In this document: piece by piece, positions 1-9,749 of the stretch
Layout: every line of letters starts with the position of its first letter
How positions within the stretch are numbered: the stretch's first letter is position 1
From: Flavobacteriaceae bacterium PS02336
GTDB lineage: Bacteria > Bacteroidota > Bacteroidia > Flavobacteriales > Flavobacteriaceae
Assembly: GCA_029960065.1 (NCBI GenBank)
Contig: JASCOF010000002.1
Location: 930,001 to 994,000 of the forward strand
Reading direction: 5' to 3'
DNA length: 64,000 bases
The notes under the pieces: generated by a model
Seen by the model: only the letters and a program-made list of their open reading frames with translations
What the model was told of the DNA's origin: nothing
Database searches by the model: none
Made by a program: the position numbers and the translations under genes

Positions 1-2
1 AA

Positions 3-314
3 AAATTAAGAACTAGTATCATGTTCTCATTCATCATCTCGATTGTTGTAAACATCGGTATGTGGTTTGAAAGATTCGTAATTATTGTTACTTCTTTACA
101 TAGAGATTACCTTCCATCTTCTTGGACAATGTTCTCACCAACATTTGTTGATATTGGAATTTTCATTGGAACAATTGGTTTCTTCTTCGTATTGTTTTTA
201 TTGTACTCAAGAACTTTCCCTGTAATTGCTCAGGCAGAGGTTAAAACAATTTTGAAAGGAACAGGAGATAATTACATTAGAGAAAGAGCAAATAAAGATT
301 CACATCATGAGTAA
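3..314 (+). CDS. actC: Alternative complex III subunit ActC, C-terminal part (NrfD-like membrane subunit)
   Basis: The reading frame is open to the left edge, so this is the C-terminal ~103 residues of a longer protein; the first complete codon is at 3. The visible part has two hydrophobic segments (one containing [18 protein letters not shown], another after [12 protein letters not shown]), as expected for the last helices of an NrfD/PsrC-type subunit. In alternative complex III, ActC sits in the inner membrane and helps form the quinol site that delivers electrons to the heme subunits. The stop overlaps the start of actD by 8 bp, showing one operon. The call rests on this fragment plus the unmistakable actD-actE-actF order downstream. 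An internal ATG at 21 is not the true start. Confidence 0.88.
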   Translation, partial: KLRTSIMFSFIISIVVNIGMWFERFVIIVTSLHRDYLPSSWTMFSPTFVDIGIFIGTIGFFFVLFLLYSRTFPVIAQAEVKTILKGTGDNYIRERANKDSHHE

Positions 315-831
315 TAAAGTTATATACGCCATTTATAATGACGATGACGTTTTGATGGATGCAGTAAAGAAAACTAGAGCTGCTCATCATCATATTGAAG
401 AGGTTTTTACTCCATTCCCAGTTCACGGATTGGATAAAGCAATGGGATTAGCACCAACAAGATTAGCAATATGTGCTTTTTTATATGGATGTGTTGGTAT
501 TTCTGTTGCAACGACAATGATGAGTTATATCATGATTCACGATTGGCCGCAGGATATTGGAGGAAAACCAAGTTTTAGTTTTATTCAAAACATGCCTTCA
601 TTCGTACCAATTATGTTTGAGATGACAGTATTTTTTGCTGCTCACTTAATGGTAATTACTTTTTATATGAGAAGTAGATTATGGCCTTTTAAAGAAGCTG
701 AAAATCCAGATGTGAGAACAACTGATGATCACTTTTTAATGGAGGTTGCGGTAAATGATAACGAGGCAGAGTTGGTTTCTTTTTTCGAGGGAACTGGAGC
801 TGTTGAAGTTAAAGTAATTGAAAAGAATTAA
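307..831 (+). CDS. actD: Alternative complex III subunit ActD (DUF3341)
   Basis: The protein has 174 residues with a soluble N-terminal part of ~55 residues, two transmembrane helices (about 57-78 and 98-120) and an acidic C-terminal domain ending in EVKVIEKN. This is the layout of the DUF3341/ActD family, a small membrane subunit of the quinol:electron acceptor oxidoreductase, with no cofactor of its own. It overlaps actC by 8 bp and is followed by actE after 8 bp, so translation of the three is probably coupled. Confidence 0.9.
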   Translation: MSNKVIYAIYNDDDVLMDAVKKTRAAHHHIEEVFTPFPVHGLDKAMGLAPTRLAICAFLYGCVGISVATTMMSYIMIHDWPQDIGGKPSFSFIQNMPSFVPIMFEMTVFFAAHLMVITFYMRSRLWPFKEAENPDVRTTDDHFLMEVAVNDNEAELVSFFEGTGAVEVKVIEKN

Positions 832-839
832 TTGTAGCT

Positions 840-1385
840 ATGAAAAAGATATATAAAATAACACTATTAGTTGGTTTGACTATTTTAGTTTCATCTTGCC
901 ACAATAATTCGGCACCAAACTATCAGTATTTCCCAAATATGTACGAGTCTGTAGCTTATGAGCCATATACAGAAGCAAAAGTATTTAAGGGAGGAAAAGA
1001 AGGACAGCTTCCTGTTGCAGGAACTATTAATAGAGGTTTTGAACCTTATGAATATGAAAATTCAACGGCAGGTTATGAATTGGCAAAAGCTAATTTGAAA
1101 TCGCCTTTGACTGAAGAAGAGAGAAATTCTGGAAAAGGAAAAGAACTTTTCGAAATTTATTGTATCAGTTGCCATGGTGCTACTGGTAATGGTAAAGGTA
1201 AATTGGTTGAAAGAGAAAAATTTCTTGGAGTACCTAGCTACAAAGACAGAGAAATCACTGAAGGAAGTATCTTTCATGTTGAGACTTATGGTTTAAATGC
1301 AATGGGTTCACATGCAAATCAATTAAGTGCTCACGAACGTTGGTTAGTTGCTGACTATGTTCTGAAACTAAAAAGCCAATTATAA
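840..1385 (+). CDS. actE: Alternative complex III subunit ActE, lipoprotein monoheme cytochrome c
   Basis: The 181-residue protein begins with a lipoprotein signal ending SSC (Cys about residue 20), then a cytochrome c domain in the C-terminal half. The heme c attachment site CISCH is at residues 108-112, and a Met in the NAMGSH segment is the likely axial ligand. ActE is the monoheme periplasmic subunit that passes electrons from the multiheme ActA toward the oxidase; in the F. johnsoniae supercomplex structure it is lipid-anchored. It lies between actD and actF in the usual order. Confidence 0.92.
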   Translation: MKKIYKITLLVGLTILVSSCHNNSAPNYQYFPNMYESVAYEPYTEAKVFKGGKEGQLPVAGTINRGFEPYEYENSTAGYELAKANLKSPLTEEERNSGKGKELFEIYCISCHGATGNGKGKLVEREKFLGVPSYKDREITEGSIFHVETYGLNAMGSHANQLSAHERWLVADYVLKLKSQL

Positions 1386-1412
1386 TTGTTGAACAAACTG
1401 ATCGTAATAGAT

Positions 1413-2807
1413 ATGTACACATTTTCAAGTAAATTAAAAACTTTTTCTATCATCTTAATGGCCGTTGGTTTATTAGGAATTGGGTATGGTTTTTTAAGTG
1501 CGCCAAAAGATATTCAAGAAGTTGAAAAAATACTAGCTGCAGATGAACATGGTTCTCATGGTGCTGCACGTGAAGAAAAAGCGGAGGCATCTCACAAAGA
1601 AGCAGGTCATCATGAGGCTGCTGAAGCATCACATGGTGCTCATAAAGCGGCTGGACATGCTGAAGTTTCTGGTGCAAATGAGCACGAAAAACATTTAAAG
1701 CATGTGTTGCACCAATTACAAAACAAACCTTGGTCTGCAGTATATGTAGCTTGTATTTTCTTTTTGCTGCTATCAATGGGAGTTTTAGCTTTTTATGCTA
1801 TCCAACAAGTTGCTCAAGCAGGTTGGTCTCCGGTTTTGTTTAGAGTTATGCAAGGTATTACAGCTTATTTACCAGCAGGTTCTGTAATTTTCTTTATACT
1901 TTTAGTATTATGTGGATTACACTTTAATCATATTTTTGTATGGTTAGGTGAAGGTGTAACAGACCCAAAAAGTCCAAATTATGATGCTATCATCGCTGGA
2001 AAATCGGGATATTTAAATTTTCCTTTTTGGATTGCAAGAGCTTTTATCTTTTTATTAGGATGGAATATCTACCGTCATTTTTCTAGAAAGAATTGTTTAG
2101 CTCAGGATGAAGCTAATGATGATCTTTACTACAAAAAGAATTTCAAAGCTTCTGCTGGATTCTTAGTTTTCTTTATTGTTTCTGAGTCTATTATGTCTTG
2201 GGATTGGATTATGTCTTTTGATCCACACTGGTTTAGTACTTTATTTGGATGGTATGTATTTGCTTCTTTCTTTGTAAGTGGTATTACAACTATTGCGTTA
2301 GTAACAATATATTTAAAATCAAAAGGATATCTAGAGTATGTAAATACAAGTCATATCCACGATTTAGCTAAATTTATGTTTGGTATCAGTGTATTCTGGA
2401 CTTACTTATGGTTCTCTCAGTTTATGTTGATATGGTATGCTAACATTCCAGAAGAGGTAACTTATTTTGTAACAAGAATTCAATTGTATAACCTTCCTTT
2501 CTTTGGAGCGGTTGTTATGAACTTTGTTTTCCCATTATTAATATTAATCAATACTGATTTCAAACGCCTTAATTGGGTTGTTGTAATGGCAGGTATTGTG
2601 ATATTATTAGGTCATTATGTTGATTTCTTTAATATGATTATGCCGGGTACAGTTGGAGACAAATGGTTTATTGGAGTTCCTGAAATTGCATCGATTCTTT
2701 TCTTCTTAGGTCTATTTATATTTGTTGTATTTACTGCATTAACTAAATCTCCTTTGCTTGCAAAAAGAAATCCTTTCATTGAAGAAAGTAAACATTTTCA
2801 TTATTAA
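1413..2807 (+). CDS. actF: Alternative complex III subunit ActF (NrfD-like membrane subunit)
   Basis: This is a polytopic membrane protein of 464 residues with about ten hydrophobic helices, a homologue of ActC and part of the quinol-oxidising membrane core. I chose the ATG at 1413 over a TTG at 1386 because the first helix starts right after MYTFSSKLK and the longer form would abut the actE stop. After helix 1 (about 10-29) there is a hydrophilic insertion (about 45-100) with 12 histidines among Ala, Glu and Lys; see findings. The second helix starts near residue 106. The gene is 19 bp upstream of coxB, so complex III and oxidase subunits are co-transcribed. Confidence 0.92.
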   Translation: MYTFSSKLKTFSIILMAVGLLGIGYGFLSAPKDIQEVEKILAADEHGSHGAAREEKAEASHKEAGHHEAAEASHGAHKAAGHAEVSGANEHEKHLKHVLHQLQNKPWSAVYVACIFFLLLSMGVLAFYAIQQVAQAGWSPVLFRVMQGITAYLPAGSVIFFILLVLCGLHFNHIFVWLGEGVTDPKSPNYDAIIAGKSGYLNFPFWIARAFIFLLGWNIYRHFSRKNCLAQDEANDDLYYKKNFKASAGFLVFFIVSESIMSWDWIMSFDPHWFSTLFGWYVFASFFVSGITTIALVTIYLKSKGYLEYVNTSHIHDLAKFMFGISVFWTYLWFSQFMLIWYANIPEEVTYFVTRIQLYNLPFFGAVVMNFVFPLLILINTDFKRLNWVVVMAGIVILLGHYVDFFNMIMPGTVGDKWFIGVPEIASILFFLGLFIFVVFTALTKSPLLAKRNPFIEESKHFHY

Positions 2808-2826
2808 TATTTAAAGAAGTAAACAG

Positions 2827-4017
2827 ATGACAAGTTTGTTGGTAATTATAGTTTTAGTTTTATTAGCAGTTGCATTATGGCAATTGACCAAGATATTTGA
2901 TCTTACTCAGGTTGGAGTATCTTCGGACGATTCTCAGGTTGCATCAGATAATGACAATAACATTCAGGGATATATTATGTTTGGCTTTTTAGCTTTCATT
3001 TATATATTTACTATTTATGGTTTACTAAAATGGGGTAATTTGGCACTTCATACTCCTGCTTCTGAGCATGGTGGTTTAGTAGATAATTTAATGAATATTA
3101 CTTGGGTTTTGATCTTTACAGTTCAAGTTATTACTCAAGGTTTATTATACTGGTTTTCTTTTAAATACAAAGGAAATAAAGATAAAAAAGCATTATTCTT
3201 TGCTGATAGTAACAAATTAGAAGCAATTTGGAGTATTATTCCATCTGTTGTTTTAGCATGTTTAATTCTTTATGGATTATATGCTTGGAATAATATTATG
3301 TTTGTTGATAAAGATGAAGATGTTATCGAAATTGAGTTGTATGCACAGCAGTTTAAATGGACTGCTAGATATGCAGGACAAGATAATGTTTTAGGTAAAG
3401 CTAACGTACGTTTAATTGAAGGAGTAAATACTTTAGGAGTTGATATGTCTGACAAAAACTCTCAAGATGATATTGTAGTTTCTGAATTACACATTCCTAA
3501 AGGTAAAAAAGTGCATTTTAAAATGCGTTCTCAAGATGTTTTGCACTCAGCATATTTTCCACACTTCAGAGCACAAATGAACTGTGTACCTGGTATGGTT
3601 ACTGAATTTGCTTTTGTTCCAACTTACACTACTGCGGAATATAGAGAATTACCATTTATGATTGAAAAAGTTGCACATATCAACAAACTTAGAGCTGAAA
3701 AAAGTGTTGAGTTAGTTGCAAAAGGTGGAACGGCTTTAGATCCTTATACATTTGATTATTTATTATTATGTAATAAAATTTGTGGAGCTTCTCACTACAA
3801 CATGCAAATGAAAGTAGTTGTAGATACTCCAGAAGAATATAAAAAATGGTTAAGTGAAAAAACTACTTTAGCTCAGGATATTGCGGCGGCAAAAGCTGCT
3901 GAGAAACCAGCTGAAGGAGCTGCACCAACTACAGATTCTACTGCAAAAGTTATTGACACAGTTAAAGCTGTTGTTGATACTGTTAAAGCAGCTGTAGCTA
4001 AAGTTGCAATGAAATAA
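2827..4017 (+). CDS. coxB: Cytochrome c oxidase subunit II
   Basis: Subunit II carries the binuclear CuA centre that accepts electrons for the oxidase. The CuA ligands are visible: H240 in QDVLHSAY, and C315, C319, H323 and M326 in CNKICGASHYNM. The conserved aromatic stretch AQQFKWTARY marks the electron-entry face. At 396 residues it is longer than most family members: it has extra hydrophobic segments before the usual helix pair (about 2-20 and 48-72, then 92-115 and 137-160) and an Ala/Lys-rich tail from about 345 with repeated DTVKA units. No heme c motif is fused. It sits between actF and coxA, consistent with the complex III-aa3 supercomplex known from F. johnsoniae. Confidence 0.95.
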   Translation: MTSLLVIIVLVLLAVALWQLTKIFDLTQVGVSSDDSQVASDNDNNIQGYIMFGFLAFIYIFTIYGLLKWGNLALHTPASEHGGLVDNLMNITWVLIFTVQVITQGLLYWFSFKYKGNKDKKALFFADSNKLEAIWSIIPSVVLACLILYGLYAWNNIMFVDKDEDVIEIELYAQQFKWTARYAGQDNVLGKANVRLIEGVNTLGVDMSDKNSQDDIVVSELHIPKGKKVHFKMRSQDVLHSAYFPHFRAQMNCVPGMVTEFAFVPTYTTAEYRELPFMIEKVAHINKLRAEKSVELVAKGGTALDPYTFDYLLLCNKICGASHYNMQMKVVVDTPEEYKKWLSEKTTLAQDIAAAKAAEKPAEGAAPTTDSTAKVIDTVKAVVDTVKAAVAKVAMK

Positions 4018-4047
4018 TATTATTTAGAAAATTTAAAGTACACATAT

Positions 4048-5850
4048 ATGTCAGCAGAAGCGCACGATCACGATCACGGACACGATCACGAGCACGAACA
4101 TCATCATAAAGAAACGTTCATTACTAAATATATTTTTAGTATTGATCACAAAATGATTGCTAAACAATACTTGATTACTGGTATTATTATGGGGATCATT
4201 GGTATTGCAATGTCCTTGCTTTTCAGAATGCAATTGGCGTGGCCAGAGGAGTCTTTTAAGATATTTAATGTTTTATTAGGTGATAAATTTGCACCAGATG
4301 GTGTAATGGCAAATGATATTTATTTAGCTTTAGTAACAATTCACGGTACCATCATGGTATTCTTTGTACTGACAGCTGGTTTGAGTGGAACTTTTAGTAA
4401 TTTACTTATTCCGCTTCAAATTGGAGCTAGAGATATGGCATCAGGATTCATGAATATGATTTCTTATTGGTTGTTTTTCTTGTCTGCAGTTATCATGTTA
4501 TGTTCACTGTTTGTTGAAGCTGGTCCAGCTTCTGCAGGATGGACAATTTACCCTCCATTAAGTGCATTACCACAAGCGATTCCTGGATCAGGAACTGGTA
4601 TGACATTATGGTTAGTATCTATGGCTATTTTCATCGCATCTTCTTTGATGGGATCTTTAAATTACATTGTTACTGTTCTTAATTTAAGAACTAAAGGAAT
4701 GTCTATGACTAGACTTCCACTTACAATCTGGACATTTTTCGTAACAGCTATTATTGGTGTTATTTCATTCCCAGTATTATTATCAGCTGCTTTATTATTG
4801 ATCTTTGATAGAAGTTTTGGTACTTCATTTTTCTTATCAGATATTTATATCGCAGGAGAGGTTTTACACTACCAAGGTGGTTCTCCAGTTTTGTTTGAAC
4901 ACTTATTCTGGTTCTTAGGTCACCCTGAGGTTTACATTGTAATCTTACCTGCAATGGGTCTTGTTTCTGAAATTATGGCTACGAACTCTCGTAAACCAAT
5001 CTTCGGATACAGAGCAATGATTATGTCAGTTCTTGCAATTGCATTCTTATCTACTATTGTATGGGGTCACCACATGTTTATCTCTGGTATGAATCCTTTC
5101 TTAGGATCTGTATTTACTTTTACAACTTTATTGATTGCAATTCCATCTGCTGTAAAAGCATTTAACTGGATAACAACTTTATGGAAAGGTAACTTACAGT
5201 TTAACCCTGCAATGTTATTCTCTATTGGAATGGTTTCTACTTTTATCACTGGAGGTTTAACAGGAATCATTTTAGGAGATAGTACTTTAGATATTAACGT
5301 TCACGATACATACTTCGTAATTGCTCACTTTCACTTAGTAATGGGTATCTCTGCACTTTACGGAATGTTTGCTGGTATTTACCACTGGTTTCCTAAAATG
5401 TACGGAAGAATGTTAAACAAAAATTTAGGTTATATTCACTTCTGGATTACAGCAGTTTGTGCTTATGGAGTTTTCTTCCCAATGCACTTTATTGGATTAG
5501 CTGGTTTACCAAGACGTTACTATACAAATACTAACTTCCCATTATTTGATGATTTACAAAACGTGAATGTTTTAATTACAACATTTGCTCTTGTAGGAGG
5601 TGCATTTCAGTTAGTATTCTTATACAACTTCTTTAGCAGTATTTTCTACGGTAAAAAAGCGGTTCAAAACCCATGGAGATCTACAACTTTAGAGTGGACT
5701 ACTCCAGTTGAGCATATCCACGGAAACTGGCCAGGAGAAATTCCTCACGTATACCGTTGGCCGTATGACTACAGTAACCCAAATCATGATGTAGATTTTG
5801 TTCCTCAAAATGTACCAATGAAAGAAGGTGAAGAAGTTTTACACCACTAA
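4048..5850 (+). CDS. coxA: Cytochrome c oxidase subunit I
   Basis: This is the catalytic heme-copper subunit (600 residues, about 12 transmembrane helices) that reduces O2 to water and pumps protons. Visible cofactor residues are HPEVY at 292-296 (CuB His and its cross-linked Tyr), H341-H342 (CuB), and H427 and H429 in HFHLV (heme a3 and heme a). The Tyr of HPEVY places it in the A-type family. The N-terminus has nine histidines in residues 6-20 in an alternating Asp/Glu-His pattern, before the first helix. A strong terminator follows 10 bp after the stop, ending the operon. Confidence 0.97.
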   Translation: MSAEAHDHDHGHDHEHEHHHKETFITKYIFSIDHKMIAKQYLITGIIMGIIGIAMSLLFRMQLAWPEESFKIFNVLLGDKFAPDGVMANDIYLALVTIHGTIMVFFVLTAGLSGTFSNLLIPLQIGARDMASGFMNMISYWLFFLSAVIMLCSLFVEAGPASAGWTIYPPLSALPQAIPGSGTGMTLWLVSMAIFIASSLMGSLNYIVTVLNLRTKGMSMTRLPLTIWTFFVTAIIGVISFPVLLSAALLLIFDRSFGTSFFLSDIYIAGEVLHYQGGSPVLFEHLFWFLGHPEVYIVILPAMGLVSEIMATNSRKPIFGYRAMIMSVLAIAFLSTIVWGHHMFISGMNPFLGSVFTFTTLLIAIPSAVKAFNWITTLWKGNLQFNPAMLFSIGMVSTFITGGLTGIILGDSTLDINVHDTYFVIAHFHLVMGISALYGMFAGIYHWFPKMYGRMLNKNLGYIHFWITAVCAYGVFFPMHFIGLAGLPRRYYTNTNFPLFDDLQNVNVLITTFALVGGAFQLVFLYNFFSSIFYGKKAVQNPWRSTTLEWTTPVEHIHGNWPGEIPHVYRWPYDYSNPNHDVDFVPQNVPMKEGEEVLHH

Positions 5851-5860
5851 AAATATTTTA

Positions 5861-5889
5861 AAGACCATCAGAAATGATGGTCTTTTTTT
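5861..5889 (+). terminator. Rho-independent terminator after coxA
   Basis: A perfect 10-bp stem (AAGACCATCA / TGATGGTCTT) with a GAAA tetraloop is followed directly by a T-run. It ends the act-cox operon and separates it from ruvB. Confidence 0.93.
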
Positions 5890-5947
5890 GTTTAGTTAAA
5901 GTTTTAAACGTTCGGATTTACCATTTTACAAAACTAATTACTTTCTA

Positions 5948-5955
5948 TATCTTTG
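5948..5955 (+). promoter_or_regulatory. Candidate -7 promoter element of ruvB
   Basis: TATCTTTG matches the Bacteroidota -7 consensus TAnnTTTG exactly. The ruvB ATG begins only 5 bases after its last base, so the transcript may be leaderless. I saw no clear -33 TTTG. This is a motif match without other proof. Confidence 0.6.
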
Positions 5956-5959
5956 TAAG

Positions 5960-6982
5960 ATGAATGAAAATCTCGATCCTACAACAAAAGGATATAACTC
6001 AGAAGAATTAGATCTTGAAAAAAGATTGCGCCCGCTGTCATTTGATGACTTTGCCGGGCAGGATCAGGTGTTGGAAAATTTAAAAGTATTTGTTGCCGCA
6101 GCGAACCAGCGTGGGGAGGCACTTGATCATGCTTTGTTTCATGGTCCTCCGGGTCTTGGGAAAACTACTTTGGCAAATATTTTGGCTAATGAACTTCAGG
6201 TTGGTATTAAAATAACTTCTGGACCTGTACTAGATAAGCCTGGAGATCTTGCCGGTTTATTGACTAATTTAGATGAGAGAGATGTGTTGTTTATTGACGA
6301 GATTCATCGTTTAAGTCCTGTGGTAGAAGAATATTTGTATTCGGCTATGGAGGATTTTAAAATAGATATCATGATTGAGTCTGGCCCAAACGCGAGAACG
6401 GTTCAGATTAATCTGAATCCATTCACGTTAATTGGTGCTACAACACGTTCGGGATTACTTACTGCGCCAATGCGAGCTCGTTTTGGTATTTCTTCTCGTT
6501 TACAATATTATTCAACTGAGCTTTTGACTTCTATTGTGGAAAGAAGTGCAGGAATATTAAAAATGCCAATTGATCTTGAAGCCGCAATTGAAATTGCTGG
6601 GAGAAGTCGTGGAACTCCTCGTATTGCTAATGCTTTATTGAGAAGAGTAAGAGATTTTGCTCAGATAAAAGGTAATGGAACTATTGATCTTGAAATTTCC
6701 AAGTATGCATTGAAAGCTCTTAATGTAGATGCACATGGACTTGACGAAATGGATAATAAAATACTATTAACTATTATTAATAAATTTAAAGGAGGTCCGG
6801 TTGGACTTTCTACTCTGGCAACAGCTGTATCTGAAAGCAGTGAAACTATTGAAGAAGTTTATGAGCCATTTTTAATTCAGGAAGGATTTATTATGCGTAC
6901 TCCCCGTGGTCGTGAAGTGACTGATAAAGCTTATAAACATTTAGGAAAGATAAACACAAATATACAAGGAGGTTTATTTTAA
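5960..6982 (+). CDS. ruvB: Holliday junction branch migration DNA helicase RuvB
   Basis: RuvB is the AAA+ motor that drives branch migration of Holliday junctions with RuvA. The 340-residue length is standard. Walker [10 protein letters not shown] begins at residue 62, Walker B is LFIDEIHRL, sensor 1 lies in LIGATTRSG, and the winged-helix C-terminus has TPRGREVT. It is the first gene of a short operon with a P450 and queG (gaps of 5 and -4 bp). ruvA is 19 kb away, so the two partners are not in one operon. Confidence 0.98.
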   Translation: MNENLDPTTKGYNSEELDLEKRLRPLSFDDFAGQDQVLENLKVFVAAANQRGEALDHALFHGPPGLGKTTLANILANELQVGIKITSGPVLDKPGDLAGLLTNLDERDVLFIDEIHRLSPVVEEYLYSAMEDFKIDIMIESGPNARTVQINLNPFTLIGATTRSGLLTAPMRARFGISSRLQYYSTELLTSIVERSAGILKMPIDLEAAIEIAGRSRGTPRIANALLRRVRDFAQIKGNGTIDLEISKYALKALNVDAHGLDEMDNKILLTIINKFKGGPVGLSTLATAVSESSETIEEVYEPFLIQEGFIMRTPRGREVTDKAYKHLGKINTNIQGGLF

Positions 6983-6987
6983 TTTTT

Positions 6988-8334
6988 ATGTCTAACAAGC
7001 TAAAATATACTTATCCTGAAAAATTATCTTTGTTAAGATTTTTCAGAGATGCTGAAGGTGTTCGCAAGAATCCTATTCCTTTTCATAAAAGGTATTTTGA
7101 AAAATTTGGTGATTCTTTTTCGATTAGAATTGGTTTCTCAAAATATATTATCTTGTCGAGAGACAATGAAATTGCACAGCATATTTTAGTTAAGAATCAG
7201 AAGAATTATCATAAATCTAAATTTCAGTCGGTATATCTTTCGAAGTATTTAGGGAAAGGTCTTTTAACAAGTGACGGTGATTTTTGGTTAAAACAGAGAC
7301 GTTTGATTCAGCCTGCATTTCATAAACAAAAAATGAATCAGCTGGTTGATAATATGAATGCAACTATTGCTGTAGAATTGGAAAATTTAGTCGAAGAGAA
7401 ATCAGTAGATATTTTTCCTGTAATGAGTAATCTTGCATTTAATGTTGTAGCGAAATCTTTATTTCAACTTTCAACGGCTGAGGGCAAATTTCAACGAATA
7501 AAATTTATTATAGAAGAAGTTCAAAATTTTCTAATTAAAGAAATTAGACTTCCACATAAAGCTTGGTGGTTTTCATTAAGTGGTCAGGTGAATACACATC
7601 TGAAATTAGCAGAAGAAAATAATCGTATCATTCAGGAAATTATAGAAGAAAGAAAAGCTTCGAAAGAAGAAATCAATGATTTACTGAATATGCTTTTAGA
7701 AACTAGGTATGAGGATACTGGCGAAAGCATGTCTATTGAACAGCTAATAGATGAGATTAAAGTTTTGTTTATTGCCGGACATGAAACAACTGCAAACGCT
7801 TTGACTTTTACACTTTATCTTTTGGGAAGAAATCCTGAGGCTCAGCAAAGGATTTTTGAAGAAATTAATGAGATTGAGTCGCAGACTAATAATGTTATCG
7901 AACAGCTTCAGAAAATGACATACACTAATGCCGTTTTGAACGAATCGATGCGTTTATATCCGCCAGCTTGGATCACCGACAGACAAAATCTGGAAGATGA
8001 TTCTTTGGCTCAATTTAAAATAAAAAAAGACACTTTGATTGGTGTTTCTTTTTATGAATTACATCGTAATCCTAAATATTGGCATAGTCCTGATGAATTT
8101 ATTCCAGAGCGTTTTCTGGGTGAACAAAAGAAGGAATCTATGCAATGTTTTTATCCATTTGGTGCTGGCCCGAGGATGTGTATAGGAACTGGATTTGCTA
8201 TTTATGAAATGTGCCTGACGCTATCTCAAATTGTAAAAAAGTACGTTATTAAATCTAATAATGATGTAGTTCAATTTAACCCCTTAATTACTCTAAAACC
8301 TGTTAACGTCGAAGTTTCATTCTTTAAACGATGA
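6988..8334 (+). CDS. Cytochrome P450 family monooxygenase
   Basis: The 448-residue protein shows all P450 hallmarks: I-helix AGHETT (oxygen activation), K-helix ESMRLYPP (ExxR), and the heme loop [10 protein letters not shown] with the thiolate ligand at C398. It is soluble, with no N-terminal membrane anchor. The motifs resemble bacterial CYP102/CYP4-like enzymes that oxidise fatty acids or terpenoids, but the substrate cannot be read from the sequence. No ferredoxin or reductase gene is nearby, so electrons must come from elsewhere. It lies 5 bp after ruvB and overlaps queG by 4 bp (ATGA), so it is co-transcribed with two housekeeping genes. Confidence 0.95.
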   Translation: MSNKLKYTYPEKLSLLRFFRDAEGVRKNPIPFHKRYFEKFGDSFSIRIGFSKYIILSRDNEIAQHILVKNQKNYHKSKFQSVYLSKYLGKGLLTSDGDFWLKQRRLIQPAFHKQKMNQLVDNMNATIAVELENLVEEKSVDIFPVMSNLAFNVVAKSLFQLSTAEGKFQRIKFIIEEVQNFLIKEIRLPHKAWWFSLSGQVNTHLKLAEENNRIIQEIIEERKASKEEINDLLNMLLETRYEDTGESMSIEQLIDEIKVLFIAGHETTANALTFTLYLLGRNPEAQQRIFEEINEIESQTNNVIEQLQKMTYTNAVLNESMRLYPPAWITDRQNLEDDSLAQFKIKKDTLIGVSFYELHRNPKYWHSPDEFIPERFLGEQKKESMQCFYPFGAGPRMCIGTGFAIYEMCLTLSQIVKKYVIKSNNDVVQFNPLITLKPVNVEVSFFKR

Positions 8335-9257
8335 GTATCAATTCAAAAGAAACATATTCAAAATTTATAAAAGAGGAGGCCAAAAGACTAGGGTTTATTT
8401 CTTGTGGAATTTCTAAAGCTGGTTTTCTTGAACAAGAAGCACCTCGGCTCGAGAAATGGTTAAACAATAATCATAATGGGCAAATGGCTTATATGGAAAA
8501 CCATTTTGACAAACGTTTAGACCCGACATTATTAGTTGATGATGCTAAAAGTGTGATTTCTCTTTTACTTAATTATTTCCCTTCAGAATCTCAAAATAGT
8601 GAGAGTTTTAAAATATCCAAATATGCCTATGGGCAGGATTATCATTTTGTTATCAAAGAAAAATTAAAAGAATTTCTTCATTCTATTCAGGAAAATATTG
8701 GAGAAGTTTCTGGTCGAGCCTTTGTTGATTCTGCACCAGTTTTAGACAAAGCTTGGGCAGCCAAAAGCGGTTTGGGCTGGATAGGAAAAAACAGTAATCT
8801 TATAACTCAAAAAGTAGGCTCTTTCTACTTTATAGCAGAATTAATTTTAGACTTAGATTTAGAATATGATCATGCTGTTACAGATCATTGCGGTTCCTGC
8901 ACCGCATGTATAGATGCTTGTCCAACACAAGCCATTCTTGCTCCTTATGTTGTAGATGGAAGCAAGTGCATCTCATATTACACAATTGAACTCAAAGAAA
9001 ATATTCCAAACGATATGAAAGGAAAATTTGATGACTGGATGTTTGGTTGTGATACCTGCCAAGATGTTTGTCCTTGGAATCGATTTTCTAAACCGCATTC
9101 AGAACCCTTATTTAATCCTAATCCTGATTTACTTTCTTTTAGTAAAAAAGACTGGACAGAAATAACAGAAGAAACGTTTAAACTTGTTTTTAAAAACTCT
9201 CCTATTAAAAGAACAAAATTTGACGGACTTAAACGTAATATCAAGTTTTTGGAATAA
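8331..9257 (+). CDS. queG: Epoxyqueuosine reductase QueG
   Basis: QueG performs the last step of queuosine synthesis, reducing epoxyqueuosine to queuosine in tRNA with a cobalamin cofactor and two [4Fe-4S] clusters. The cysteines are clear: [12 protein letters not shown] starting at C187 and [11 protein letters not shown] downstream, plus the lone Cys of SKCISYY. The family segment [10 protein letters not shown] is present. Length is 308 residues; some family members have a longer C-terminal HEAT part that is absent here, which is usual for this phylum. It overlaps the P450 by 4 bp, and no gene follows for almost 500 bp. Confidence 0.95.
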   Translation: MSINSKETYSKFIKEEAKRLGFISCGISKAGFLEQEAPRLEKWLNNNHNGQMAYMENHFDKRLDPTLLVDDAKSVISLLLNYFPSESQNSESFKISKYAYGQDYHFVIKEKLKEFLHSIQENIGEVSGRAFVDSAPVLDKAWAAKSGLGWIGKNSNLITQKVGSFYFIAELILDLDLEYDHAVTDHCGSCTACIDACPTQAILAPYVVDGSKCISYYTIELKENIPNDMKGKFDDWMFGCDTCQDVCPWNRFSKPHSEPLFNPNPDLLSFSKKDWTEITEETFKLVFKNSPIKRTKFDGLKRNIKFLE

Positions 9258-9749
9258 AAACTATATTTATTTTAAAATGTTGTTGTTCAGTGATTTAGTT
9301 GTTTATGTGTAGCTAAAAGCTTATTTTTTAATTCTTACAAAATATTGAGTATTTGTCAAGGTTTTCTGTAAGAATATTATTTATTCATAATTCTTTAAGA
9401 AATTATGATGTGTTCATTGTCAATTCTTTACATTTTTTACCATCACAAACAGATAAACATTTGTTAAATTCTGTTATTCGACGAGTTTCTATGCAGTTTA
9501 TCGAGTAATGTCGTCAGACTCTTAGTCTTTACTATACTTTCGTACCTCCAAAACTACTTATTTAATCTTAAATCGACTATTACACGTTTAGAGTGCTTAT
9601 GGTAAAACTTTACACTTCTAGTGTTGAAAAAACTTTTTTCAAACACATTAAATCCAATCCATACAATTTTTCGTATTTCACCTATATGCTAAAAACGATC
9701 ATCAGTTTTTCAGCGTCTAATATTTCTGTTCCACAAATTCAAGTTGTCT
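9258..9749 (+). other. 492-bp intergenic region with the long leader of the adhesin gene
   Basis: I see no coding potential. An inverted repeat ATTCTTACA (9331-9339) / TGTAAGAAT (9367-9375) and a second one TCATAATT (9385-9392) / AATTATGA (9401-9408) lie in the first half. A promoter-like TACTTTCG is at 9535-9542. The part after it (~200 bp) would be an untranslated leader; it contains a small hairpin ACACT/AGTGT (9612-9624) and the near-palindrome GAAAAAACTTTTTTC (9626-9640). No clear terminator for queG was found. Confidence 0.6.
9535..9542 (+). promoter_or_regulatory. Possible -7 promoter element of the adhesin gene
   Basis: TACTTTCG differs from the phylum consensus TAnnTTTG at one position and is followed by TACCTC. 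If used, transcription starts near 9547, leaving an unusually long leader of about 200 nt before the ATG at 9750. Weak, motif-only evidence. Confidence 0.35.
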
